DNA of 5,995 nucleotides from Mycobacteriaceae bacterium (GCA_013362555.1 JABFVX010000128.1:1-5995); one strand, 5' to 3'. Positions 1 to 5,836 are shown, counted from the first letter of the stretch. Translations and numbers: made by a program. Notes: generated by a model not told the origin, from the sequence alone.

Positions 1-1
1 A

Positions 2-235
2 TTCCTTCTCACCGACGAGCACTCGGTCACCGAGTGCGTCCGCCACGTCGGAATAGCCCAGAGCCGCGTCTCCACCCACCTGTCACAGCTGGCCGATTCG
101 GGCTACGTCCGCGTCCGACGCGCCGGACAATTCGCCTATTACCGCGTCGCGGACCACCGCGTAGCGGACACTGTCAAACTGGCCCGCGCCATCGCCGCCG
201 ACAACGCCACCGCCCTCATCGCGGCCATGCGCTGA
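2..235 (+). CDS. ArsR/SmtB-family transcriptional regulator, C-terminal part (5' end outside window)
   Basis: The reading frame is open from the window edge to a TGA at 233-235 and gives 77 residues. The visible part fits the second half of an ArsR/SmtB winged helix-turn-helix repressor. The recognition helix lies around IAQSRVSTHLSQLADSGYV (visible residues 18-36), followed by a beta-hairpin wing with RRAGQFAYYRV (39-49) and a C-terminal helix rich in Ala (about 55-76). Proteins of this family are dimeric repressors that leave DNA when a metal ion or another inducer binds. The only cysteine visible is in TECVRHV at the position of the classical ELCVCDL metal motif, so a thiolate metal site is possible but not shown, because the N-terminal helices are missing. 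The gene converges on the dehydrogenase gene, and a palindromic repeat lies 25 bp after its stop. Family assignment is fairly secure; the inducer is unknown. Confidence 0.8.
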   Translation, partial: FLLTDEHSVTECVRHVGIAQSRVSTHLSQLADSGYVRVRRAGQFAYYRVADHRVADTVKLARAIAADNATALIAAMR

Positions 236-260
236 CCCCAGATGCCGCTCGGTTCAAACC

Positions 261-311
261 TCCAGAACGACCCGTGACGTGCGTTGAACGCAACTCATGG
301 GTCATTGTGGA
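261..311. repeat. 51-bp palindromic element, copy 1 (decayed)
   Basis: Two 25-nt arms (261-285 and 287-311) flank a single central base at 286, and 20 of 25 positions pair. The arms begin TCCAGAACGACCC and, on the other strand, TCCACAATGACCC, close to the consensus TCCAGAATGACCC seen in the other three copies. The pairing does not extend into the flanks. It lies between the convergent ArsR gene and the dehydrogenase gene, where a hairpin could act as a bidirectional terminator, although no T-run follows. The last codons and the stop of the dehydrogenase lie inside the right arm. Confidence 0.85.
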
Positions 312-1177
312 AAGCCCTGGCCGGTGATGCGGCGGTGGTAGATCTCGCGGGCGGCGGGGTCGGGTTTGGTGAAGGCGATGTCGGCGCCGGTGAGGCGAGC
401 CATCGCTCGCTGCAAGGGGTACGGCATCATCAGCGTCATTCGGATGATCAGCGTCAGCGATTTCGGCACCGTGACCATGGGCCGGTTCCGGCGGAGGGCG
501 GCGACGATCGCGGCCGCCACATCTTCCGGGTCCACGGTGGAGACCTTCATCATCCACTCCGGCATGTTCGCGCCCGCCGACAGCTCGGTGCGCACGACGC
601 CCGGCAGCACCGCGGTCGCCCGCACCCCGGTGTCCACCAACTCCAGATGTACAGCCTCGGTGAATCCGACTACCGCGTGCTTGCTCGCGCAGTAGGTCGC
701 CAGTCCCGGCATGCCCGCCGTGCCCGCCAGCGAGGCGATGTTGATCAGATGCCCGCTTCCACGAGATGCAAAGCGTTGCAACGCTAATCGGGAACCAGTG
801 ATGACCCCGCGGACATTGATGTCCAGGATGCGGTCGGTCATCGACTCGGCCTCGTCGGCGAAGACCCCTGTCGGCATGATGCCCGCGTTGTTCACCAAGA
901 CATCCAGCGGTCCCAACTGCGCCTCGGCCTCGTCCAGGAAGGCGGCGAACGAGGCGCGGTCGGTGACGTCGAGGGGAAGCCCGACGACGCGGGAACCCGG
1001 TTTCGCCCCGAGCTCCGCCGCGGTCTTGACGACCAGCTCGACGTCGATGTCGCCGACGGCGACCACCGCGCCCGCGTCCAGGAACGCGGCGGCGGTGGCG
1101 CGGCCGATGCCGCGCGCCCCGCCGGTGATGGCGACCACCTTCCCCGAGAGCGAGAGAGATTCGGATTTCCGTGCCAT
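302..1177 (-). CDS. Short-chain dehydrogenase/reductase (classical SDR)
   Basis: A 291-residue NAD(P)-dependent oxidoreductase with a Rossmann fold. The cofactor glycine motif TGGARGIG is at residues 18-25, an acidic VGDID is at the end of the second strand (D43, which suggests but does not prove NAD preference), the LDVTD is at 69-73 and the NNAG motif at 96-99. The catalytic set is N121, S149, Y162 and K166 (YCASK), followed by the PG motif at 192-193. After about residue 235 there is an extension with a hydrophobic, possibly amphipathic stretch (LTLIIRMTLMMPYPLQ), which might associate with membranes or with a lipid-like substrate. The start at 1177 is chosen because the conserved SDR core begins shortly after MARKSE and an AAAGG ribosome site lies 8 nt upstream. 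The frame stays open to an ATG at 1288, but that extension is basic and low in complexity. The stop codon lies inside palindromic repeat copy 1. The substrate cannot be named. Confidence 0.9.
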   Translation of the reverse strand: MARKSESLSLSGKVVAITGGARGIGRATAAAFLDAGAVVAVGDIDVELVVKTAAELGAKPGSRVVGLPLDVTDRASFAAFLDEAEAQLGPLDVLVNNAGIMPTGVFADEAESMTDRILDINVRGVITGSRLALQRFASRGSGHLINIASLAGTAGMPGLATYCASKHAVVGFTEAVHLELVDTGVRATAVLPGVVRTELSAGANMPEWMMKVSTVDPEDVAAAIVAALRRNRPMVTVPKSLTLIIRMTLMMPYPLQRAMARLTGADIAFTKPDPAAREIYHRRITGQGFPQ

Positions 1178-1291
1178 GTCGTCGGCCTTTCGCTGCGTTG
1201 CTCGTGCAGCGTCCTGCCTGCCCTGCGCGGAAGCGCGACGCCGCGGTGCTTTACAGCGTATTGCGACCGCCCGACCGGCGCGGGCCATTCA

Positions 1292-1447
1292 TCAATACCA
1301 ATGCGCGCGACCCCCGACCGGGCGACCGACGCCGCCTAGCAGCGCCATGGCCGCCCCGATGACGAGCAGCACAATGCCTATCGTCCACAGAATGGAAATG
1401 TTGGCGATAAAGCCGATGATCAGAAGTACTAACCCAAGAGCGATCAT
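1292..1447 (-). CDS. Small two-helix membrane protein, DUF6131-like
   Basis: A 51-residue protein with two hydrophobic segments, roughly residues 2-15 (IALGLVLLIIGFIA) and 19-38 (ILWTIGIVLLVIGAAMALLG), joined by a short NIS turn. It ends in a conserved-looking polar tail, GRPVGGRAHWY. This pattern, a tiny glycine-rich helical hairpin with a GRPVGGR tail, is what I recognise in the actinobacterial DUF6131 family of unknown function. It is probably inserted in the cytoplasmic membrane. The ATG at 1447 begins the hydrophobic segment directly. The frame can be extended to an ATG at 1570, but that would translate palindromic repeat copy 2, so the extension is rejected. Its ribosome site is weak (GGAAACC just before the ATG). 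It is on the same strand as the dehydrogenase, 114 bp upstream of it, so co-transcription is possible but not evident. Confidence 0.75.
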   Translation of the reverse strand: MIALGLVLLIIGFIANISILWTIGIVLLVIGAAMALLGGVGRPVGGRAHWY

Positions 1448-1516
1448 GGTTTCCGAGTACCCGTCCGACGCCGACCGAATCAACCCCGGCCATCGCTGTC
1501 CGGCGTCTACCCGGGC

Positions 1517-1585
1517 TTCCTGATTTCCAGAATGACCCGTGACGTGCGTCCAGCGCACGTCACGGGTCATTCTGGAAGTCAGGAA
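1517..1585. repeat. Palindromic element, copy 2, with extended stem (possible dnaE2 terminator)
   Basis: The 51-bp core occupies 1526-1576. The symmetry runs further out: a 32-nt left arm (1517-1548) pairs with 1554-1585 around a 5-nt loop, with one G:T wobble (1524 against 1578) and no true mismatch. The element begins 9 bp beyond the dnaE2 stop codon and lies in the 147-bp gap before the small membrane protein gene. A transcript of it would fold into a very stable hairpin, so termination of dnaE2 transcription is plausible. There is no U-rich tail on either strand, so any terminator would be of the tailless kind proposed for actinobacteria. Confidence 0.92.
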
Positions 1586-1594
1586 ACAGCTCCT

Positions 1595-4500
1595 TCAGCG
1601 GAAGTCGCGGGATCGGCTGGGGACGCGGATGTCGAGGCGCTGGAGGTGGTCGGCGAGCACGCTCACCGCGCCGTCGGCGTTCTCCACCACGCCGCGCACC
1701 AGCAGCGCGGAGCTGGTGCGCGCCACCCGCCGGAAGCGGGCCCACAGGCCCGCCGTGCACACCACATTGACCATTCCCGTCTCGTCCTCGAGGTTGAGGA
1801 AGGTGATCCCGCCCGCGGTCGCCGGACGCTGCCGGTGCGTGACCGCGCCCCCGACCAGCACCCGGGTGCCCGGGTCCACCTCGGCCAGCGCGGCCGCCGT
1901 CAACGCCCCGAGCCCGTCGAGCCGCTCCCGCACGAACTCGATGGGAAAGGTGTTGGGCGACAATCCCGTTGCCCAGACGTCGGCCACCGCCAAGTCGACT
2001 TCGTCCATCCCGGGCAGCATCGGCGCCTGGGACACCGAGGTCGTTCCGGGCAGGCGGTCCGCCCGCTCCCCCGCCGCCGCGCCCGCGGCCCACAGCGCTT
2101 GCCTGCGGTGCCCGCCGAACCCGGCGAACGCGCCCGCGGTGGCGAGCGCTTCCAACTGGGCGCGAGTCAGCTCCACCCGCCGCGACAAATTCACCATGTC
2201 GGTAAACGGTCCGGCTGAGTCACGTTCGGCGACAAGGCGATCGGCGTTGTCTTCGCCGATCGTCCGGATTGCCGCGAGCCCGATCCGCAGCGCGGGCCTG
2301 CCGTCGGCCCCCGGCTCCAGGTCCGCCTGTGCCGAGCTGGCGTTGATGTCGGGTCCCCGCACCTCGACGTCGTGCCTGCGGGCATCAGCGACCAGCGATT
2401 GCGGCGAGTAGAACCCCATCGGCTGGGCCCGCAGCAGTCCCGCGCAGAACGCCGCCGGGTGATGGCATTTGAACCAGGCGCTCACGTACACCAGATAGGC
2501 GAAGCTGTAGGCATGGCTCTCCGGGAAGCCGTAATTGGCGAACGCCACCATCTTCCCGAAGATCCGCTCCGCCAATTCGGCTGTGAGACCGTGGCTTCGG
2601 CATCCGTCCAAGAAGCGGTCGCGCAGTTTGCGCATCCGCGCGGCGGAGCGCTTGGCGCCCATGGCCCGGCGCAGCTCATCGGCCTCGGCGGGGGCGAACC
2701 CGGCGACGTCGATGGCGATCTGCATCAGCTGCTCCTGGAACAGCGGCACACCAAGCGTTTTGTCCAGCGCACCCTTCAGCAGCGGATGCTCGTGCTCCCA
2801 CTTCTCCTTCCCGTTGTAGCGCCGGATGTAAGGGTGTACCGACCCGCCCTGGATCGGCCCCGGCCGGATCAGCGCGACCTCGACGACCAAGTCGTAGAAC
2901 TTCTTCGGCTTCAGCCGCGGCAGCGTCGCCATCTGGGCCCGCGACTCCACCTGGAACACCCCGACCGAGTCGGCCCGCTGCAGCATCTCGTACACCCGCG
3001 GGTCGGTCGGGCTGAGTTTGGCGATGTCGATCTCCACGCCTTCGTGCGCACGGACCAGGTCCACCATGTAGTGAATCGCCGACAGCATGCCGAGGCCCAG
3101 CAGATCGAACTTGACCAAACCCGCAGCCGCACAGTCGTCTTTGTCCCACTGCAACACTGTCCGGTCCGCCATCCTGGCCCGCTCCACCGGGCAGATCTCG
3201 CTCACCGGGCGGTCGCAGATCACCATGCCGCCGGAGTGGATGCCGAGATGTCGCGGGTAATCCTCCAGCTGCGCCGCCAGTTCCAGCACCGCCACCGGAA
3301 TGTCGTCGAAGTCGGAATCGACCGTGCTGTTCGCGAGACCCCGCGGTGTTGCGTGAGCTGCCTCCTCGGGCCGCCGCGCCGCCGCGCGCACCGGAGACCA
3401 GCCGTCGATCCGCTTGCTCCACGCGTCCTGCTGCCCCGGCGAGAACCCCAGCGCCCGAGCGGAATCCCGCACCGCCGAGCGCGCGCGGTAGCTGACCACG
3501 TTCGCCACCTGGGCGGCATGCCAGCGGTCGTACGTGCGGTAGACGTACTGGATCGCCTCCTCCCGCCGGTCGGATTCGATGTCGAGGTCGATGTCCGGCG
3601 GGCCGTCCCGGTCCGAGGCCAGGAAACGTTCGAACAGCAGCCCGCTGCCCACCGCGTCCACCCCGGTGATGCCCAGCGCGTAGCACACTGCCGAGTTCGC
3701 CGCGGATCCCCTGCCCTGACAATAGATTCCAGCCTCACGGCAGAACCGGACGATGTCCCCCATGATCAGGAAATAGCCCGGGAAGCCGAGGTCGGCGATC
3801 ACCCGCAACTCATGCTCCAGCTGACGGTAGGCCACCGGATTGTCGACCGGACTGCCGTATCGGTCCGCGGCGCCGGACATAGTCAGCCGCCGCAGCAGCT
3901 CGTCCTCGGTCTCCCCGGTGCCCGCGTCGAACAGCGGCAGCTTGGGCGCCACCTGTCGCAGGTCGAACGCACAGCTCAGACCCAGTTCGGCGGCGCGGGC
4001 CACCGCACCGGGAAAGCGCGCGAACCGCCGCGCCATCTCCACTCCCGCCCGCAGATGCGCGGCGCCCGCGGGCGGCAGCAGACCCGCCATGTCGTCGAGT
4101 CCGCTGCGCGCCCGGATCGCGGCCATGGCGGCGGCCAGCCTGCCCTGTTCCGGTCGCGCGTAGTGTGCCGCGGTGCTGGCCACCGTCGGGCATCCCAGCT
4201 CGGCCGCCATCCCCGCCAACAGCTCGTTGCGAGCGTCGTCGTCCGGGTAGCCGTGGTCGGTGAGTTCCACGAAAACCCGGTCGCGGCCGTAATAGTCAGT
4301 GAGCAAACGCAATTCGCGCATGGCTGCCGCAGGCCCCGCGGCAGCCAGAGCGCGCCGCACGGCGCCGTTGCGGCAGCCCGTCAGCGCCACGCAGTGGTCC
4401 CGAGTTTCGGCGATCACCCGGTCCAGGTGGTAGACCGGCCTCCCCTTCTCGGCATCGGCGCGAATCCCGTTCTCCGACTGCGGATCCAAATACCCTTCAC

Positions 4501-4936
4501 TGAGCGTGCGACACAGCCGGGTATATCCCTCCGGCCCGTCCGCGAGCAGCAGCAGATGCTCTGATGCCTTATCGACGCCTCGCAGTTCCGTGCCGAACAC
4601 CGTCCGCATCCCCACCTCCCGTGCGGCCTCGGCGAACCGCACCACCCCGTACATCCCGTCGTGGTCGGTGAGTGCGATGGCCTCCAACCCCAGCTCGGAC
4701 GCCGTCTCGACGAGATCCTCCGGATGCGCCGCCCCGTCCAGGAAGCTGAAGTTGGAATGGCAGTGCAGTTCGGCATACGGCACCTGCCCCACACTGGGCC
4801 GCAACCCCTCCGGCGCCCGGTACCGCTCCCGCCGACGCGCCCACGCCGGACTGTCGCCACCGTCGCCGGGAAGCGTCTTACCCGACAGCGCGCGCTCCAA
4901 CTCCGCCCATCGCAACGGAGGATTGTGCCAGCCCAT
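1595..4936 (-). CDS. dnaE2: Error-prone DNA polymerase DnaE2 (C-family polymerase III alpha-like)
   Basis: A 1113-residue damage-inducible translesion polymerase. The N-terminal PHP domain starts at about residue 52 (YAELHCHSNFSFLDG, H58 and H60) and contains ALTDHDG (88-94). The polymerase core has GRGSAANSAVCYALG (408-422), the palm aspartates PDIDLD (447-452), HLGIHSGG (563-570) and KFDLLGLG (609-616, third aspartate D611). Also seen are VGVFQVESRAQM (658-669), RPGPIQGG (691-698) and PLFQEQLMQ (731-739). ANYGFPESHAYSFAYL (800-815), FCAGLLRAQPMGFYSPQSLV (830-849) and the ending SRSRDFR are typical of actinobacterial DnaE2. An OB-fold region (GAVTHRQRPATAGGITFLNLEDETGMVNV) is at about 1030-1058. 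The ATG at 4936 gives the family N-terminus MGWHN; an in-frame ATG at 5020 would read through the SOS box. A linker at about 511-546 appears some 20 residues longer than I recall for the mycobacterial protein. DnaE2 acts with ImuA' and ImuB, which are encoded divergently next door. It is regulated by the SOS box at 4952-4967. Confidence 0.97.
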   Translation of the reverse strand: MGWHNPPLRWAELERALSGKTLPGDGGDSPAWARRRERYRAPEGLRPSVGQVPYAELHCHSNFSFLDGAAHPEDLVETASELGLEAIALTDHDGMYGVVRFAEAAREVGMRTVFGTELRGVDKASEHLLLLADGPEGYTRLCRTLSEGYLDPQSENGIRADAEKGRPVYHLDRVIAETRDHCVALTGCRNGAVRRALAAAGPAAAMRELRLLTDYYGRDRVFVELTDHGYPDDDARNELLAGMAAELGCPTVASTAAHYARPEQGRLAAAMAAIRARSGLDDMAGLLPPAGAAHLRAGVEMARRFARFPGAVARAAELGLSCAFDLRQVAPKLPLFDAGTGETEDELLRRLTMSGAADRYGSPVDNPVAYRQLEHELRVIADLGFPGYFLIMGDIVRFCREAGIYCQGRGSAANSAVCYALGITGVDAVGSGLLFERFLASDRDGPPDIDLDIESDRREEAIQYVYRTYDRWHAAQVANVVSYRARSAVRDSARALGFSPGQQDAWSKRIDGWSPVRAAARRPEEAAHATPRGLANSTVDSDFDDIPVAVLELAAQLEDYPRHLGIHSGGMVICDRPVSEICPVERARMADRTVLQWDKDDCAAAGLVKFDLLGLGMLSAIHYMVDLVRAHEGVEIDIAKLSPTDPRVYEMLQRADSVGVFQVESRAQMATLPRLKPKKFYDLVVEVALIRPGPIQGGSVHPYIRRYNGKEKWEHEHPLLKGALDKTLGVPLFQEQLMQIAIDVAGFAPAEADELRRAMGAKRSAARMRKLRDRFLDGCRSHGLTAELAERIFGKMVAFANYGFPESHAYSFAYLVYVSAWFKCHHPAAFCAGLLRAQPMGFYSPQSLVADARRHDVEVRGPDINASSAQADLEPGADGRPALRIGLAAIRTIGEDNADRLVAERDSAGPFTDMVNLSRRVELTRAQLEALATAGAFAGFGGHRRQALWAAGAAAGERADRLPGTTSVSQAPMLPGMDEVDLAVADVWATGLSPNTFPIEFVRERLDGLGALTAAALAEVDPGTRVLVGGAVTHRQRPATAGGITFLNLEDETGMVNVVCTAGLWARFRRVARTSSALLVRGVVENADGAVSVLADHLQRLDIRVPSRSRDFR

Positions 4937-4944
4937 GCCAGACA

Positions 4945-4950
4945 GAATTA
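4945..4950 (-). promoter_or_regulatory. Putative -10 element of dnaE2 (leaderless transcript likely)
   Basis: On the minus strand the hexamer TAATTC lies directly downstream of the SOS box and ends 8 bases before the dnaE2 ATG. Transcription would then begin at or within a few bases of the ATG. This fits the lack of a recognisable Shine-Dalgarno sequence before MGWHN. Leaderless mRNAs are common in actinobacteria. No convincing -35 is seen. This is inference from spacing alone. Confidence 0.4.
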
Positions 4951-4951
4951 C

Positions 4952-4967
4952 CCGAACGCCAGTTCGA
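4952..4967 (-). promoter_or_regulatory. SOS box (LexA operator) of dnaE2
   Basis: Read on the minus strand the site is TCGAACTGGCGTTCGG. It matches the mycobacterial LexA consensus TCGAAC-N4-GTTCGA at 11 of 12 defined bases, with only the last base differing. It lies 15 bp upstream of the dnaE2 ATG and next to the putative -10, so a bound LexA dimer would block the promoter. LexA control of dnaE2 is established in Mycobacterium tuberculosis; here it is inferred from the motif and its position. Confidence 0.88.
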
Positions 4968-5031
4968 GTCAAGCGCGAGGCCGCCGTGCGGTCACCCGCC
5001 CGCAACCACTCCGCAGCCACAGATTCCAGGA

Positions 5032-5094
5032 CGAATTTCCAGAATGACCCGCGACGTGCGCTGAGCGCACGTCGCGGGTCATTCTGGAAATTCG
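5032..5094. repeat. Perfect 63-bp palindrome, copy 3 of the element, in the dnaE2/imuA' divergent promoter region
   Basis: A 31-nt left arm (5032-5062) is exactly complementary to 5064-5094 around a single G at 5063. The 51-bp core (5038-5088) is the same element as the other copies, with the arm motif TCCAGAATGACCC followed by GCGACGTGCGCT. Six extra base pairs on the outside (CGAATT/AATTCG) differ from the outer stem of copy 2 yet are themselves complementary. It lies between the two SOS boxes and ends 2 bp before the TATAAT of imuA', so it occupies the expected -35 zone of that promoter. Because the flanking genes diverge, it is not in a terminator position for either. Confidence 0.95.
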
Positions 5095-5096
5095 GT

Positions 5097-5102
5097 TATA
5101 AT
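5097..5102 (+). promoter_or_regulatory. Putative -10 element of imuA'
   Basis: A perfect TATAAT hexamer in otherwise very GC-rich sequence, sharing its last T with the SOS box that follows. A start site about 7 bases downstream (near 5109) would leave a leader of roughly 35 nt carrying the ribosome site. No TTGACA-like hexamer is found at 16-18 bp spacing, where the right arm of the palindrome lies. Confidence 0.6.
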
Positions 5103-5117
5103 CGAACACCAGTTCGT
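5102..5117 (+). promoter_or_regulatory. SOS box (LexA operator) of imuA'-imuB
   Basis: The site TCGAACACCAGTTCGT matches TCGAAC-N4-GTTCGA except at the last base. It overlaps the TATAAT box and the probable transcription start, the classic position for repression. The 14 central bases (5103-5116) match the dnaE2 box read on the same strand (4953-4966) at 13 positions, including most of the spacer. LexA control of imuA'-imuB is established in mycobacteria; here it is inferred from the motif. Confidence 0.9.
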
Positions 5118-5130
5118 GGCTTGGGTGTGC

Positions 5131-5135
5131 GGAGG
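5131..5135 (+). promoter_or_regulatory. Ribosome binding site of imuA'
   Basis: GGAGG ends 8 bases before the ATG at 5144. It decides the start: the in-frame GTG codons at 5135 and 5138 overlap or abut this site and are too close to be used. Confidence 0.7.
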
Positions 5136-5143
5136 TGGTGTGG

Positions 5144-5767
5144 ATGTCGGCCTTGGCGCGGGCTCGCGCGCCGGAGACAGGCGTGGTCGGCGCGGCGGAA
5201 CTGGAGCGGGCGGCGGCGGACCGGCTGCTTCCGGTGTGCGCGGAGATGGCGGGGCTGTTCCCGCGGGGCGGGATGCGGCGGGGCAGCACCGTGGCGGTGC
5301 GCGGATCGACGGCGGTGTTGTTGAAACTGCTGGCCGCGGCCACCGCGAACGGGTCGTGGGCGGCAGTGGTCGGGATGTCCGGGCTGGGGCTGCTCGCGGC
5401 GTCGGAGCTGGGCGTGGCGGTCGAGCGGCTCGCCGTGGTGGCGCAGGCGGGCGGTGAACCGGTCGCGGTGGTCGCGGCGCTGCTGGACGGCATGGACCTG
5501 GTCGTGGTGAATCAGGGCGAGGCTCGGCAGCGGCCGCTGCTGCCCGAGTCGCAGACGCGGCGGCTGGCGGCGCGGGCGCGCAGTCGCGGGGCCGTGCTCA
5601 TCGTGCGCGGCCGCTGGCCCAGCGCGGACCTGGAGTTGGAGTGCGCCCGCTCGAGGTGGACCGGGCTGGGGTCCGGGCACGGGTATCTGCGGTCGCGCAG
5701 CCTGCTGGTGCGCGCACACGGCCGCGGCGCCGCCGCCCGTCCGGTGAGCGCGGAAGTCACCCTGTGA
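5144..5767 (+). CDS. imuA': ImuA' mutasome accessory protein (RecA-like)
   Basis: A 207-residue protein resembling mycobacterial ImuA', the accessory factor required with ImuB for DnaE2-dependent damage-induced mutagenesis. Residues 36-53 (AGLFPRGGMRRGSTVAVR) match the start of the RecA-like core. Where RecA has its Walker A loop, this protein reads GSTAVLLK (54-61) with no GKT/GKS, so ATP hydrolysis is doubtful. Further core strands are WAAVVGM (72-78), RLAVV (95-99), LVVVNQG (119-125) and AVLIVRGRW (150-158). The C-terminal segment (about 163-190) keeps the LELECARSRWTGLG...GYLRSRSLLVR pattern that I associate with the family. The tail that contacts ImuB in mycobacteria cannot be judged by eye. 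The gene follows an SOS box and a TATAAT. It is 83 bp upstream of imuB on the same strand, and a palindromic repeat sits in that gap. The assignment rests on sequence pattern together with its position next to imuB and dnaE2. Confidence 0.9.
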   Translation: MSALARARAPETGVVGAAELERAAADRLLPVCAEMAGLFPRGGMRRGSTVAVRGSTAVLLKLLAAATANGSWAAVVGMSGLGLLAASELGVAVERLAVVAQAGGEPVAVVAALLDGMDLVVVNQGEARQRPLLPESQTRRLAARARSRGAVLIVRGRWPSADLELECARSRWTGLGSGHGYLRSRSLLVRAHGRGAAARPVSAEVTL

Positions 5768-5785
5768 CCGACCACAACCTCTCCA

Positions 5786-5836
5786 TCCAGAATGACCCAT
5801 GGGGTGCACCCACCGCACGTCACGGGTCATCCTGGA
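5786..5836. repeat. 51-bp palindromic element, copy 4 (decayed), between imuA' and imuB
   Basis: It has the same 25-1-25 organisation (arms 5786-5810 and 5812-5836), with 18 of 25 positions pairing. The left arm has diverged (ACCCATGGGGTGCACC in its inner part), while the right arm stays close to consensus with a single T-to-C change in the outer part. There is no pairing beyond the core. It lies within what is expected to be one transcript, starting 18 bp after the imuA' stop and ending 14 bp before the imuB ATG. Any hairpin in the mRNA would separate the two cistrons and could reduce downstream expression or processing. Confidence 0.85.

Noticed and set aside
1178..1288. N-terminal extension of the dehydrogenase to 1288
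   Set aside because: The added residues are basic and unlike SDR N-termini, while the ATG at 1177 has a good AAAGG ribosome site.
1178..1291. Promoter for the dehydrogenase in the gap (TACGCT or TAAAGC as -10 on the minus strand)
   Set aside because: Neither candidate has a supporting -35, and such hexamers are easily found by chance.
711..1523. Plus-strand open frame across the dehydrogenase and small membrane protein genes
   Set aside because: It is antisense to a complete SDR with all catalytic motifs; the product is Ser/Arg/Ala-rich without domains.
2372..4564. Long open frame of 730 codons on the plus strand, antisense to dnaE2
   Set aside because: It lies entirely within dnaE2, which has unambiguous polymerase motifs. 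The antisense product is His/Arg/Pro/Gln-rich with no recognisable domain, typical of frames opened by high GC at third codon positions.
4937..5020. N-terminal extension of dnaE2 to the ATG at 5020
   Set aside because: It would place the SOS box and putative -10 inside the coding region, and the family N-terminus MGWHN begins at 4936.
5024..5034. TTCCAGGACGA just before palindrome copy 3, resembling the first bases of the element's arm
   Set aside because: Only about 11 bases with two differences from the consensus; too short to call a truncated copy.
5096..5830. Open frame of 244 codons on the minus strand across imuA'
   Set aside because: It starts inside repeat copy 4, is antisense to the well-supported imuA', and has a compositionally biased product without domains.
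261..5836. CRISPR array made of the four palindromic repeats
   Set aside because: The copies are separated by genes at irregular distances of hundreds to thousands of bases, with no spacer-sized intervals and no cas genes.
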